Below are positions 21,461-32,925 of a stretch of DNA of 64,000 nt, in pieces. The notes beneath the pieces were generated by a model that was not told the DNA's origin, searched no databases, and saw only the letters and a list, made by a program, of their open reading frames with translations. Where the stretch lies: contig NC_090446.1 of the NCBI RefSeq assembly GCF_031143425.1, positions 660,073,717 through 660,137,716 of the forward strand. The letters are read 5' to 3'. Position numbers and translations under genes: made by a program. Every line of letters begins with the position of its first letter. Position 1 is the stretch's first letter. The stretch comes from Pleurodeles waltl (lineage: Eukaryota > Chordata > Amphibia > Caudata > Salamandridae).

Positions 21461-23240
21461 GGAAGTGCAGTGTAGCTGTTGAATGTCTGCAAGGAGATCT
21501 TCTCACAGAAATCCTAATTCTAACATATATCAAACTGTATCTTACCCTTGCCGCAGACTATACTTCAAGAACAGGAAGTATATGTTGAGGACTGAACTGG
21601 TGCAATTGCCAAATGGCAACTGAACTACAAGTGAATCCCCTTCATCTAATAGCCCTTCCTCCAACCACATAACTCAACTCAGTAACCAATACACAGTGTG
21701 TCAAGATGCAGAACCTTGTTACATTGCCTAGGGATACCCTGTTGTACTGATGGCAGGTCGGATGCCCCTATTGGGGGCACCATGCAATGGGACACGCACT
21801 CACAGTCATGGCAACTCTCAGATTCCCCTGGGAATAAACAAAAGAGTCAATGCTCAATCTCTACTTCACCAGTGCACAGTCAGCTGCTTCCCCCCTCTGC
21901 CTATCCACCCAATACACACAGTTGCCAGAGGCGTATGGGTGGGGAGGGCCCCATCCAGTTTAGAGACACAGATCCCCAGAGGGCCTGTCAGGAAGGGGAA
22001 ATGAAGACTGCACCCAGAGCTCTCTGTGTACATCATCAGGATGCCACAATCTGTCCAGGCCAAACAGCACAACTTGTTGAGATATCTGTCTCACTAAACA
22101 CCACCAGACCACTCTTCACTGTTAGTGGTAACTTTGACTGTTCATAATGCGGCAGGCCCACCCCAAAACACTGACCTTGCCACAATTAGCCATATCCAGG
22201 ATCCACCTCATGGCTGACATAATCCCCTTACCCATCAGGGATATTTTCACCTTAATAACAGGGCGGGCCACTGCTCAATAGTCACTGCCGGCAGCAGAGA
22301 CAGCAACAGATCTCCAACTGGAGATCAGGTACCTTCTGCATAATGGGAAGTCTGAGATAACCACAGCATGTCATTATGGGTTCACTATTTCCTTCACTCC
22401 ACATTCACGTCCCCTGGTAGAATAAGCAGCGTTGCCAGGCCAAACCCTCATGGGACCCCAGCAAGCAATGTCTTCTCTCTGGGAGCAACACAGGTTATCT
22501 TCCGGGGCCTGACACTGCACAACCGATCCCCCAGCTCCTCCCAGTGCTTTAACCATCTCCTGGTCACTTTTCACTTGGATTTCGAGGTGGAAGGATCACT
22601 CTCTTTGTCTCCTGGATTTGCCTTTGGATTTAAGGAGTTTTTATCTGTGAAATCACACAAGTAAGTTTCAAAACTATTGAGTAAGGGTGTTGTTGGGTTG
22701 CTGGGGCATGTACCAGTCTTTCTTTGAACTATAATTTGATTAAGAAAAATTACAGTGGTGGGTGGGTTTGAGTTTAATTATGGGCCTAGTTATCATTAAT
22801 TTTGCATTTCATTGCTTTATCATCTTCATTAAAGGAAAATTGTTGCACAGCTCAGTAGCTTTTTTACATGTTTGTAACATTTGCAATGTTATTTTACTAT
22901 GGGGCCTAGATTTCCAAAAGGCCATCTAGCCAGCAGGCCAAGTACTAGTAGTCATCAGAGCATGAAACAAATGTTTTCTGTGGTATATGTTTTTAAAACT
23001 TCAGTTAGGGCAGGGATGGTATTGGATTAAATTAAAAATTATGGCAATTGTTTGCATTTCATTATTTTTTGCAAAAAATAGTATATGTTGTGGGGTAATA
23101 TTTGATGGCATAAGAAGATGTGAAATGTTGTTCTAAGATTTTTATCGCTCAGTTAATTTTCATGTTTTGCATTGCTGAATTAATGTTAGTGCTTTCTTCA
23201 GTGTTGCCACCATGCCTCCTTGTGGCCAGTGTGTGTGTAT
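21461..23240. other. Unassigned sequence, including probable L1 5' flank
   Basis: Short ORFs on both strands, none with a domain I recognise. A donor-like AAGTAAGT at 22660 is not backed by a convincing exon. A short (GT)n run lies at about 23243-23262. Confidence 0.25.
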
Positions 23241-23299
23241 ATGGGTGTGTGTGTGTGTGTGTTTGTCATTGTCCGCAATTTGTCTTTGTTCTCCATGAT

Positions 23300-23860
23300 G
23301 TGTGGCCTGGGGGTGTTTTGTGTAGTCTATGTCCATAGGCGTGCATGTGTTCTTTGTTCTGAATACCTCCTTGTTCACGGTTGTTGTTTGACGTGACTGG
23401 TGACCTACTGTGCATCCAGCCAGTATGTCTTTGCCATAGGCTTGCAGGTGTTCTTTGTGCTCTGTGTTCCTTGTTCTTGCAGTTTGACCATGTGGCTGGC
23501 AGCCATTTTGTGCATCCAATCAGTGTCCCTTTGCCATAGGCTTGCATGTGTTCTTTGTTTGCCATGCCTCCCTGCTGTTTTTTGACCATGTGGCTGGAAA
23601 CCATTTTGTGCATCCAGCCAGTGTGTCTTTGCCATAGGCTTGTATTTGTTCTTTCTTCCCCATGCCTCCTTGCTCCTTATTGTTGGTGTTTGACCATGAG
23701 GCTGGTGGCCATTTTGTGCATCCAGTCAGTGTCCCTTTGCCAAAGACTTACATGTGTTCTATATTTGCCAGTCCTCCCTCCTCTTTATTGTTGTTTGACT
23801 ATGTGGCTGGCAACCATTTTTTGCATCCAGCCAATGTAACTTTGTCATAGGCTTGCATTC
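23300..23860. repeat. ~100-bp tandem repeat, about five units
   Basis: TGCATCCAGYCAGTGTSYCTTTGCC recurs with its core at 23411, 23511, 23609, 23717 and 23822 (spacings 100, 98, 108, 105). Each unit also holds TAGGCTTGCATGTGTTCTTT and GACCATGTGGCTGGCNGCCATTTTG. Units are about 80-90% alike. The ORFs across it on both strands follow from the absence of stops in the unit. Confidence 0.85.
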
Positions 23861-24656
23861 AAATATTGGCAAATTTGATCATTTGTGTATTTTAAGTTTG
23901 TATTTAACTTGTGTATCTTCATTTTATATTTGAATGTTATATTTCAATTATCTATTTATTTTATTTTTTGTTGTATTTTTTATTTTATTTATTTATTTAA
24001 ATTTTATTTTAGTTTTTAATTCTATAATTGAATTTGTAGTTATTTGTTTAATTTCTTGTTTTTCTATATTAATTCTTATTTAGTTTTGTAATGTTTTTCA
24101 ATTTTTTTGTAATTGTTTTATTTCATTTTATTTACTTTTGCATTTTGCCTTGATCATCCATCTATCCACATCCATTCATCACTCCACCAAAGGCGCACAG
24201 CCATACTACAGCATTCGTTTTTTTTAAGTGTATAACAATTCCATTTCCTTCTGGACAACCTGGCTGCAGTGCACTGCAGACAAACCAGCAGCATAATTCA
24301 TTTTTTTCATGATTATTCCCATTACCCTGGATCACCTTGTCACTATGGGTTTTTTAAAGATTATTCCAGGTACTGATGCACCTCTCTCTGACTACAAGGG
24401 ATGTTTCCTTCAAAAAAGATGTAGATAAAGAAAAGAACTACATCTGCATGATGTGCTGCCTGATTTTAAATGAAATTTTATGGTGTGGTGGCGTGGTTTG
24501 ACTTTACAATGTTTGATTAAATAGGTATTTATTACATAAGAACCAACTGCACTAATATTGTATTTTTCCATTCTATTTCAAACTGCAACAATGCCATTCT
24601 TCACTAACTACATGTTTTTCTTGATTGGTTGGTTTTAGGCGCCCAAGGGAAGAGAC
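23861..24656. other. AT-rich sequence without gene
   Basis: 23900-24150 is almost pure A/T with long T runs. No domain or repeat unit is resolved. Confidence 0.3.
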
Positions 24657-25715
24657 GTCACTGTCAAAGCCCAGCTCACCTGAGTTCTTGTTCAGTTCTG
24701 ATGGAGGTTGAAGACAATCCGACCCCACCATGAAACTGCTTGTTCCAGCACACTAGTTTTTAACACAGTGCACTAAGAACAGAAGCTCAAGGGTAGGGGG
24801 GAAGTGGATAAAATAAAAAAGAGAGACAACACCGTTCTTGCGTTTCCACTGTTGAAGTGCTGCACAAATCTGCGGCCCTTTCTGACTTCTGTAGAAACTG
24901 GTGCCTAATGAAACATAAACAAAGAACAGATAAGTGCAACCTATTCCTAAATGGGTTCCTGACTATCCCTTTATTTATTAGAAATTCTCTTCTAAAAGTA
25001 CCTCTTGGATCCTGGTCTCTAGTTTCCAGGTTTGGAATGTGTTACTGCTCTGGGATGTGCTTTCTATTACTGTAAAGCTTCTAAAACATTAAACAAATAC
25101 CGTTATCAGAATTACCAATATCAAACATTCATCTTAATATAACTAAAGCCTAAATTCCCAATAGCAGACTCACTTTTCCCATATCTCCAGAATCTTTTGG
25201 AAAACAAATACTGTACTTTTACATCAAAATACAGCATGTAATTTGTGCAAGTCCTTGATTTACTGTTTGCCTTGCTGTTAATGGTTTCCACTGTTTGATT
25301 CTTAAAAGTTCCATAAAAAAAAACAATGTTTGTTTCACAAAGCTCCGCAAGGTATTCTTGCAACAAAGAGCCTGAATCACAATGTTCGTGGAAGGTATCT
25401 TGCTTCAAACCGTCCACACACGAATCCAGAAATTGTTGTCAAAGTTCCTTCAGGTAATAAAAAGTTTTGCACTTACTTGTTGCTGGCAAGAGATACTGAT
25501 CAGTCTAACCTTGTCTTCTTTCTCTTTTGCAGGTTGTTTGTAGGAGAGAGGCTGAGGCAAGGAGGAACCGGAAACCAGAAGAAGGAAGAGCCAGCAGCTG
25601 CACCCATTGAAGCCAATGAAAGTCTGTAGAGAGCAGGAGTGCCAGCGCCGAGGGATCTGTTCTCAGGTAAGCGGGAGGTAGACGAGCACAAGCACTGGGT
25701 GAGGCTCGGGGGCTG

Positions 25716-25726
25716 CCTTTTATAGA
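25716..25726 (-). promoter_or_regulatory. TATA-like box of the solo LTR
   Basis: TCTATAAAAGG on the - strand, just downstream of the U3 duplication and upstream of a GC-rich leader. Confidence 0.45.
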
Positions 25727-25748
25727 CAGGGCTGGTTGTGGTTCAAAG

Positions 25749-25884
25749 AGCTGGGTGTGGTTTGAAGGGCTGGGTGTGGTCCTCACATGCTGCACATGTT
25801 CTTGAAAGGTGAGCAGAGCTGGGTGTGGTTTGAAGGGCTGGGTGTGGTCCTCACATGCTGCACATGTTCTTGAAAGGTGTGCAG
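25749..25884. repeat. 68-bp direct repeat in LTR U3
   Basis: AGCTGGGTGTGGTTTGAAGG starts at 25749 and again at 25817. The two 68-bp units differ only at their ends (GTGAGCAG against GTGTGCAG). Inside each unit CTGGGTGTGGT occurs twice. Confidence 0.85.
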
Positions 25885-26454
25885 AGATTCAGTTATTATG
25901 CAAATGAGTTGAATTAACACATGGCCTAGGGAGGAGTGTTTTAAAGAAGCCTTGGTAAAAGCAAGGCCCAATGTGTAAACAAAACAGCACATTAAACAAC
26001 ATACACAGAAGCCTAGGGGGGGGAAGGTGAGATAACAAGAAAGGGTTTGAATAGTAAGTTTCAAAGGGAGCTATTACAGAACTCACTAGTGCAGTGAGAG
26101 GGGACATGCTCTTTGCTGTGCACAAACCCTAACAGTCACATCACCCACAGTACTGTCAAAGAGAAACACTGTACAATTAGTCCTCCAGTTTCTTCCACTT
26201 AGTGCCACTGCCGACTGAAAGCTTTAAGATAGCCCCATAGAAGGAGCCTCCTAAGAAAGTGGTCAGTGAGAAGAAGCATATGTTGTGGGAACTCTAGCAC
26301 ATCCAAGAGCTCAATTACAGTAAGGTGCTGTTGCTTACAACAATCTTACTTATTTGGGTATATTTATTACATCCTTGAATATCAAGTTTGCAATAACCAA
26401 TGCTTGTTAAATGTCTCCTTTATTACAACCAATGCTTATTGATTATGCACACTG

Positions 26455-26702
26455 TATCCCACCTACTAAACTCGTGCCAATTGTAAGTACCAAAACATGT
26501 GCTCTTCGCAATGTGATCTGTATTGAACAAGTGCCACAATCAGGAGGATAATTGCTCATTTCCTTAACAAGCAACCAACTGCCGTTCCACCTGCTCTAAC
26601 TGTAACTGCCAAAACATGTGCCCTTCACAATGTGATCTGTATTGAACATATGCCATGATCAGGAGGATAATTGATCTTTTCCTTACAAGCAACCAACTGC
26701 CA
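26455..26702. repeat. 119-bp tandem duplication
   Basis: AAAACATGTGCTCTTCGCAA at 26492 recurs as AAAACATGTGCCCTTCACAA at 26611, exactly 119 bp on. Both are followed by TGTGATCTGTATTGAACA and later CAGGAGGATAATTG and CAAGCAACCAACTGCC. Confidence 0.8.
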
Positions 26703-26774
26703 AAAGGTGCTTGTGCAGATTTGATTATTTACGGGTGCTTGTAAGTCTGAGGGCTTGCTTTTCTTCGTACCTAT

Positions 26775-26960
26775 TGCTCCGCTCACCTGCCTCCAGTCAA
26801 GTCAAGATCCTGCCTCCAGTTGAGTTCCAGTGCAAGTCAAGTTCCTTGTCCTCCAGACTGCCTCCAGTCGAGTTCCAGTGTTCCTCGTTCTCCGGCCAGC
26901 TTCCAGTCGAGTTCCAGCATTGCTCGGCCTCCAGAATGCCTCCAGTTGAGTTATTGCGAC
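26775..26960. repeat. Short irregular repeat CTGCCTCCAGTCGAGTTCCAG
   Basis: Variants of GCCTCCAGTYGAGTTCCAG recur five times at about 40-60 bp spacing. The serine-rich ORF across it (26711-27079) is explained by the repeat. Confidence 0.55.
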
Positions 26961-28129
26961 CCTCACTCTACGGTCAGCTTCTTGCGGAGTCAGGGCTCTC
27001 CTCTCCCATCTTCTGCCGACAATCCCATATTTTCAAGCAAGTACCTTCACTTCAAGGTAAAGAAAGATTAATCACTTAATGCACACTGCACTAAAATCAA
27101 TTAAACAAAACAGGGCTCTGTCTTTTAAATAATTTATCACTACAAGAACTAGCGTGATTGATCATTTGGGTAGGAATCCAAGATATTGCTACACAGACAT
27201 TAAAAAAAGATGTATTTCTTGTAAACAGCATTCCCCTAAGAATTAGGAGATGGAAAATAGAGCTAGTTTATCAAAACTATTTTTGGCAAGAGATTACAAT
27301 AAAACACATAGAAGCCCTTTAGTCGAGTTGATTGTTCATTGCTTCAGAGACTCTGTGAAAGTATTGTAAAAGGGGTAGAGATTTGTTTAGCCTTTATAGA
27401 AACGTATGTAAAGAACGCACTGTGTCAACAATAACTGACATTGTGCAAAGAATAATTCTGCAATAGTTTATGCAAGTTTAATGTATTAATGAAGTAATTC
27501 TTTTGCAGCCCAGAATCCTAAAAACCAAGAATCCAGTATTTTAAGAAATCATTAGTCCTGGCACCAAAAACGATAAGCAGTCCATGGTCCAGCAGTCTGA
27601 TTCTGCAGTCCACGAAGCAGAAGCTGGTATTTTCTCTTTTTCTCTTCCCAAACCCCCACCCCCTAGTGAGAGAGCAATGTACTCTTCATGGTGGTCACTT
27701 TAGGAAGGAAGGGAACTACTCCACCATCTTCTCCAACCACCACATCTGATGACATTGATAGGACATGGAGTGGACCCCAGGATAGTCTGGGAGACACCAA
27801 GAGAGGCAGGGGAAAAGCAAAGTTCCCGAAAGCCTTAGAATCCAGGAAGGGGATGATGGTGAGGAGGATGATGACCACAAACCAGTCATTGTGGTTTCTG
27901 GCCTGAGGAGTCTGACATTACTATCTAAACTGCTCTGAGGGATGTGGCACATGCAGCACCATCAGCTTCCATGTTTGTATGGCTGTAGCAGAGACCGGCA
28001 CCAACCTGTACCTCAGTAGAAGCATGCACTGCAGAGAGGCAAGCAACACACCCACCTACGTCCAGTACTTCTTCAGGCATTGGCAGTGGCCTAGTAAGAA
28101 AGTACTTCTCCCCAGTTTAGGACTTTTTT

Positions 28130-29200
28130 ACAATTAGCAGACTGAATGAAATCATTGTGATATGCTCCCTTTGCCACACAAGTGTCCTTCAAGGTAATGC
28201 TGGATCAAGTTATGTTAATGGAGGCCAGACAACCCATATGAAAAAATGTCACGCAATCCGGTGGGAGGAGCACCTTAAAACAATTGCTGAATGTGGTTGC
28301 AGTGGTGAAGGTGAGGAGGGCCAGGAAACATCAGCTACAAGAGGTCAAATCATGGTGGAATGTGGTGAAGAAGAGGGTGACATTGTTCCTGCAAAGCAGC
28401 CCTATCCCCAGCATTGTGCCAGAATCACCTGCCTCAGTAACCTCACAATGGCACAGGAAGACTCAGAGTCTGATGGAGACACCACGGCACCACTCACATC
28501 TCAAATGTTGCTGGAGTCAGTGGCACCACTAAAGAAGAAAATCCAGGTTACTATTATGGCCATGCTTTGGCAGGTGGGGTCCTATGACCGCAACCACGCA
28601 ATGGAATGTTTGTACAGTAGGAAGCTGGCAAAAATGTTAGCGCTGGACCTCCTTTCTTTTTCTTTTGAGACAGGAGTGGGATTCTTAGAGTTGTGGCAGC
28701 CATCTGTCCGAAATAGAAGGTTTCAAGTCAGACCTGTTTCGCAAGAGTTTGCTGTTCCAGTACTGCATCATGATGTGCTGCAATTTGTTGGACAAGCTTT
28801 GCAGCAAAGTGTTGTCCACACTATCTGCCTGGCGACAGATATGTGGACCAGTTGTCCAGCTACTGAATACATGTTGCATCATTTCACACTGGATCTCTTT
28901 TGTGAGAGTAATGAAAATCTAGCTACATGTCTTGGCCCTGAAGAAATTTTAAGGGGCGTTTGGCAGCATGCAACAGTAGCAATGTTTACCATGGAGAAAT
29001 CACATACAGCTGCAAACATGTTGAACAAATTTAATAGCAAGTTGTCTGAAGGGCTGCAACCCAGAGGTCTCTGAATTGGATTTGTTGCCACAAACAATGA
29101 CAGTAACACAGTCAAGGCCATGGCTATTTCAGAGTTGTGTGTTTGGCACACTGCATCTTGCACAACCTGGTTGTGAAAGACTTTCATACAAAAAGACAAA
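28130..29200 (+). pseudogene. hAT-family transposase, N-terminal part (split by Harbinger copy 3)
   Basis: From about 28157 the frame encodes a BED-type zinc finger (CSLCHTSV...TTHMKKCH), an acidic linker, and then a catalytic-domain start (HHDVLQFVGQ, TICLATDMWTS with the usual TDxWTS motif, YMLHHFTLDLF). The 305-codon frame stops at 29074; past that stop it continues as IGFVATNNDSNTVKAM and CVWHTASCT, the D/N and H---H-type segments of hAT transposases. The sequence then meets the Harbinger end at 29201. The gene resumes at 37346. Proteins of this type recognise the element ends through BED and cut through an RNase H-like fold. Stops at 29074 and 29178 already break it before the insertion. 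Confidence 0.75.
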
Positions 29201-29777
29201 GGCCCTCATTATGACTCTGCTGGTAAATCCCGCTTACCGCCATGGTGATGGCCGCCAACTTACCACAGCGGCGGAGGATATTTGTTCACCATATTATGAC
29301 ACACACACCAATCTGACAGAATACAGCCACATATACAAATCCGCCAGTCCAAAGGTCAGTGCTAAAGTGGCGGTATCAAAACCCATACCGTTACGACAAC
29401 AGAACAACGCCCATCACATTATGGCCCATGAATCACCACTGCGAACATTCAACAGTGGTAAACCATTGGCGGTACATACTGCCACACTCACAATGGACAC
29501 CCACAGACAAAACAACTCCACATTGGCCAATTCAAACAACACATACCTGACACCCATAAACACACCACACCCACACACCCATACCACTATAAAACACACA
29601 CACACATTACCCACAACCCTTTATGATTACAAATCATTGCCAACAGAGAGACACCAAGACCACTGAGACAACTAGAGCCACACACTACTCACACACATAC
29701 ACCACTCATGCACTCCACATCACACACCCCAACAAATTACCCAACACACCCTCACCAACACACCTCACATAACACCC

Positions 29778-31311
29778 ATGGCACTACAAAGACCCCTGTT
29801 TCATAGAGGAGGAGTTAAGGGTCATGGTGGAGGAAATTGTCAGGGTAGAATCACAGCTATTTGGAGCACAGGTGCAGCAAATATCCATTGCAAGGAAGAT
29901 GGAGCTATGGCAGAGAATCGTGGATAGGGTCAACGCCAATGGACAGCACCCCAGAACAAGGGATGACATCAGGAAGAGGTGGAACGACCTACGGGGAAAG
30001 GTACGTTCCATAGCTGTAAGACACAAGCTCGCTATCCAGGGGACTGGTGGTGGACACCCACCTTCTCCCCCACAACTCACAGCATGGGAGGAGCAACTCA
30101 TGGTAATACTGCATCCTGAGGGCCTGGCCGGCGTCGGAGGAAGACTGGACACTGGTAAGCCAACTCTCTACTATTATCACCCCTCTACCTGCATCCATCA
30201 CATACTCTCACCCTCACTCCGATCACTCCACTCCATCCCACAAATTCCACCATTACATCTCACTAATCCCAAAGCCAAGCCCTGCATGCTGTATCAATGC
30301 ATGGACACCCCTCACAGCCCTGCATGGACACCTATCACTAAAGCATGCACAGCATAAAGAACTTACAATCCCACCATACACTAATATACAAAAGTGAAAG
30401 CTGGCAGAGCAAAACCAACCATAGAGGGGAAGCCAGGGATGTACAATATGTCATACACATCAACCATAACACATAATTTACATTCCCGTAGGTACCCGAG
30501 CCAATGTCACCGGAGAGGAGGTGCCAGCACTATCCAGCCCCCCAACTGATGAGTTCCACAGTGATGACAGTAACTCTGGACTTCAGGATCTGGATTACCT
30601 ACCTGGCCGATCAGGGACCACTGGACAGACGTTTACCCAAGCCTAGTCACACACCATTACAGAGCCTCCCCCTTCAGGAAACACCACATAGCACCCACCC
30701 AGCGTACCCACACCTCTGTCCCCAGGACACGTCAATCAGCAGTGTGTCCACCTGTACAGGGACCCCAGGCCACACCTCGCACACAAGACAATCAGGGACC
30801 TGGGGTCAGTGGCAGTGGGCACTCCGTTCAGGGGGCAGAGATACAGGCCAACAGGGAAACTGAGAGGAGTGCTGTGCGCCAGGGGGAGAACAGGCCCCAG
30901 GAACCGACTCTCCAGGAGGCACTGTCCAAGATCCTGGGAGCCTACCATCATTCCCAGGACATGATGGGCCAGAGCCTGCAAAACGTGCAGGAGAACAGGC
31001 GGCTGCAGGAGGGATAGTACCAGGGGATCAGGGAGGACTTGCAGGCCATCAACAACACACTGATCTCCATAGCAGGGGTGCTGGCAGACATGGCCAACAT
31101 TATGAGGGAGGCAGTCTCACACTAGCGGGCCCCTGCCACTAGCCAGTCATCTGAACAGCCATCAACTTCTGCTAGTGCCCAGGAGGCCCCGCCAGAGGAC
31201 TCACAGGCCACCAGAACCCCTCCCCCTGCAGAAGGACAACCACCTCACAAACGTTCCCTGTGACCCAGACAGAAGCCAGAGACACTTGCCAGGACCTCTG
31301 CCAGGAAATGA
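29778..31311 (+). pseudogene. Harbinger Myb/SANT protein (gene B), several lesions
   Basis: An ATG at 29778 is followed by an indel that shifts the frame before the domain. From 29824 the frame is open through the Myb/SANT-like domain (MVEEIVRVESQLFG, LWQRIVDRVNANG, RWNDLRGKVRSIA) to a donor at 30154 (CACTG|GTAAGC). Exon 2 begins at 30492 (CCGTAG acceptor) in correct phase with GTRANVTGEEVP, the undamaged reference for the other copies, but stops at about 30647. The conserved downstream parts are spread over frames: REPTL-type QEPTLQEALSKILGAYHHSQ at 30898-30960 (TAG at 31015), then AGVLADMANIMREAV and a basic end (PPHKRSL) to about 31311. An AATAAA follows at 31497-31502. Three copies of this gene in the window are all broken in different ways. 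Confidence 0.82.
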
Positions 31312-31794
31312 GACTCTCCTGATTGTCCCCCTTGTGTCCCACTCAGTCACCCTGTCCGTCGTGAGCTGCCACTGCTCTCTTTCCTATGTCCCCTTGGACA
31401 ATGCACCCGTGCTACAAACAGACTGGAACAATACCCTGGACTTTCCTTCATCATCACCCCATCCCATTGCACTTTCCTCCTATATGTTAGCACTTCAATA
31501 AACACCCTTTGACAAAAATCGATTTTGAGTATGTCATGTTTATCAAATATGTATTGTTTGAAACAGGTACAACCATTGCAAATGAACTGTGCATAGAATG
31601 AACATAGAATTAATGACCTGTAGCTGGCTGTAGTGATCACAACAGGAGTATTTGCCATATCACCAACATCTGCAAAATAAATATCCAGAGGGAACAGTAA
31701 GTGGGCAGTGAATTGGGAATTACTAGCATGCCAATGCCACACAGATTACAACCAAAGTCAGTGAAATGTAAAGTTACACTGTCTTGTCTGTGTA

Positions 31795-32925
31795 TCATTG
31801 GAAGTACTGACGGATCACTGATGTTCTGTTGTCCTCATCTTCATTCTCTGCCTCCTCATCCTCACTATCCCCATGGTCCACTGTTGCCACAGGGACATCT
31901 CCAGTCTCTTCCTCCTGCAGAAAAGGGGCATGTGGTCTGAGGGTCAGGTTGTGCAACATGCAGCATACCACCACTATCTGGCAGACCTTCTTGGGTGAGT
32001 AGCACAGGGATCCAGCTGTTAGGTGGAGGCACCGAAACCTAGCCTTCAGGAGGCCAAAGGTTCTCTCAATGATCCTTCTGGTTCACCCATGTGCCTCATT
32101 ATAACGTTCTTCTGCCCTTGTCCTGGCATTCCTCACGGGGTCAACAGCCATGATAGGTTTGGGTAACCAGAGTCACCTTCAAATATTGACGGACAACATT
32201 GAGTCACACACTATACTATATGGCCCACACCATACCCATACTCCAACATATACTGGGTGGGAACCAGGGCTCACCTATAAGCCACACCCTGTGCCTCTGT
32301 AGTTGGGCCATCACATTTGGGATGCTGCTATTCCTTAGGACAAAGGCATCATGCACCGACCCAGGATACTTAGCAATGACGTCGGAGATGTACTAGTCTG
32401 CCAAGCACACCATCTGCACATTCATGGAGTGGAAACTCTTACGATTCCTGAGCACCTGTTCATTCTAGCGGGGAGACAAATACAATATGAGTTCCATGAA
32501 TCACCCCAATTATATTGGGGATATGTCCCATTGCATAAAACTCAGCCTTCACAGTGGCCAAAATCTCAATCTTGGGGAATACAGTGTAGCTGCACATGTG
32601 TTTTATCAGGGCAGACAACACTCTTGTCAGCACTATTGAGAACATTGGCTGTGGCATTCCTGCTGCCAAGCCCACAGTCCCTTGGAAAGAACCAGTTGAC
32701 AGGAAATGGAGTCCTGGTAGCACTTGCACAAGAGGGAGGATCCCAGTGGGGTGACGGATAGCAGATATCAGGTCAGGGTCCAATTGGGCACAAAGCTCTG
32801 TTATTGTGGCCCTGTCCAGTCTATAGGTGAGTATTATGTGCCTGTCCTCCTGTGTAGCCAAGTCCACCAGGGGTCTGTACACAGGGGTATTTCCCCATCT
32901 CCTATTCATCCGCAGTGGTAGGAAT
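31795..32925 (-). pseudogene. HARBI1-like nuclease, exons 2 and 3, catalytic Asp lost
   Basis: Exon 2 runs 32925-32275, after a CCCATAG acceptor and up to a GTGAGC donor. It encodes FLPLRMNRRWGNTPVYRP, a helix-turn-helix-like stretch (TYRLDRATITELCAQL) and the catalytic core. The first catalytic position reads GVIHGTHIVF: His where copy 2 has Asp (GAIDGT). The second segment SVHDAFVLRNSS keeps its Asp, but a TAG interrupts the frame at about 32396. Exon 3 (32176-31795) has lost a base near its start; after the shift it encodes RRIIERTFGLLKAR (Glu present), VCCMLHNLTL and an acidic tail to TGA at 31797-31795. The family cuts and joins transposon ends. With the Asp lost this copy would be inactive even without its stops. 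Confidence 0.88.

Larger units (their letters stand above)
24662..26134 (-). mobile_element. Probable solo LTR, 1473 bp
   Basis: Read on -, it starts TGTTAGGGTTTGTGC at 26134 and ends GGGCTTTGACA at 24662, giving TG...CA ends. GTCAC lies directly outside both ends (24657-24661 and 26135-26139), the 5-bp duplication typical of LTR-element integration. A TATA-like TCTATAAAAGG is at 25726-25716, and a 68-bp direct repeat lies upstream of it, as in LTR U3 enhancers. No gag or pol flanks it. The left border rests mainly on the GTCAC/TG match, so it is less certain than the right. Confidence 0.55.
26140..28129. other. Unassigned sequence with small tandem duplications
   Basis: No recognised domain. 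TGTTGTGGGAACTC at 26281 could be an LTR start, but I found no matching end or target duplication. Acidic and basic short ORFs at 27688-27906 might be the decayed 5' part of the hAT gene that follows. Confidence 0.25.

Noticed and set aside
22368..22664. Possible host exon ending at AAGTAAGT
   Set aside because: No recognisable domain, no acceptor, no partner exon.
25330..25629. 99-codon + strand ORF
   Set aside because: Lies across the leader region of the solo LTR, antisense to it, without recognisable similarity.
26711..27079. Serine-rich 122-codon ORF
   Set aside because: Explained by the CCTCCAGTCGAGTTCCAG repeats.
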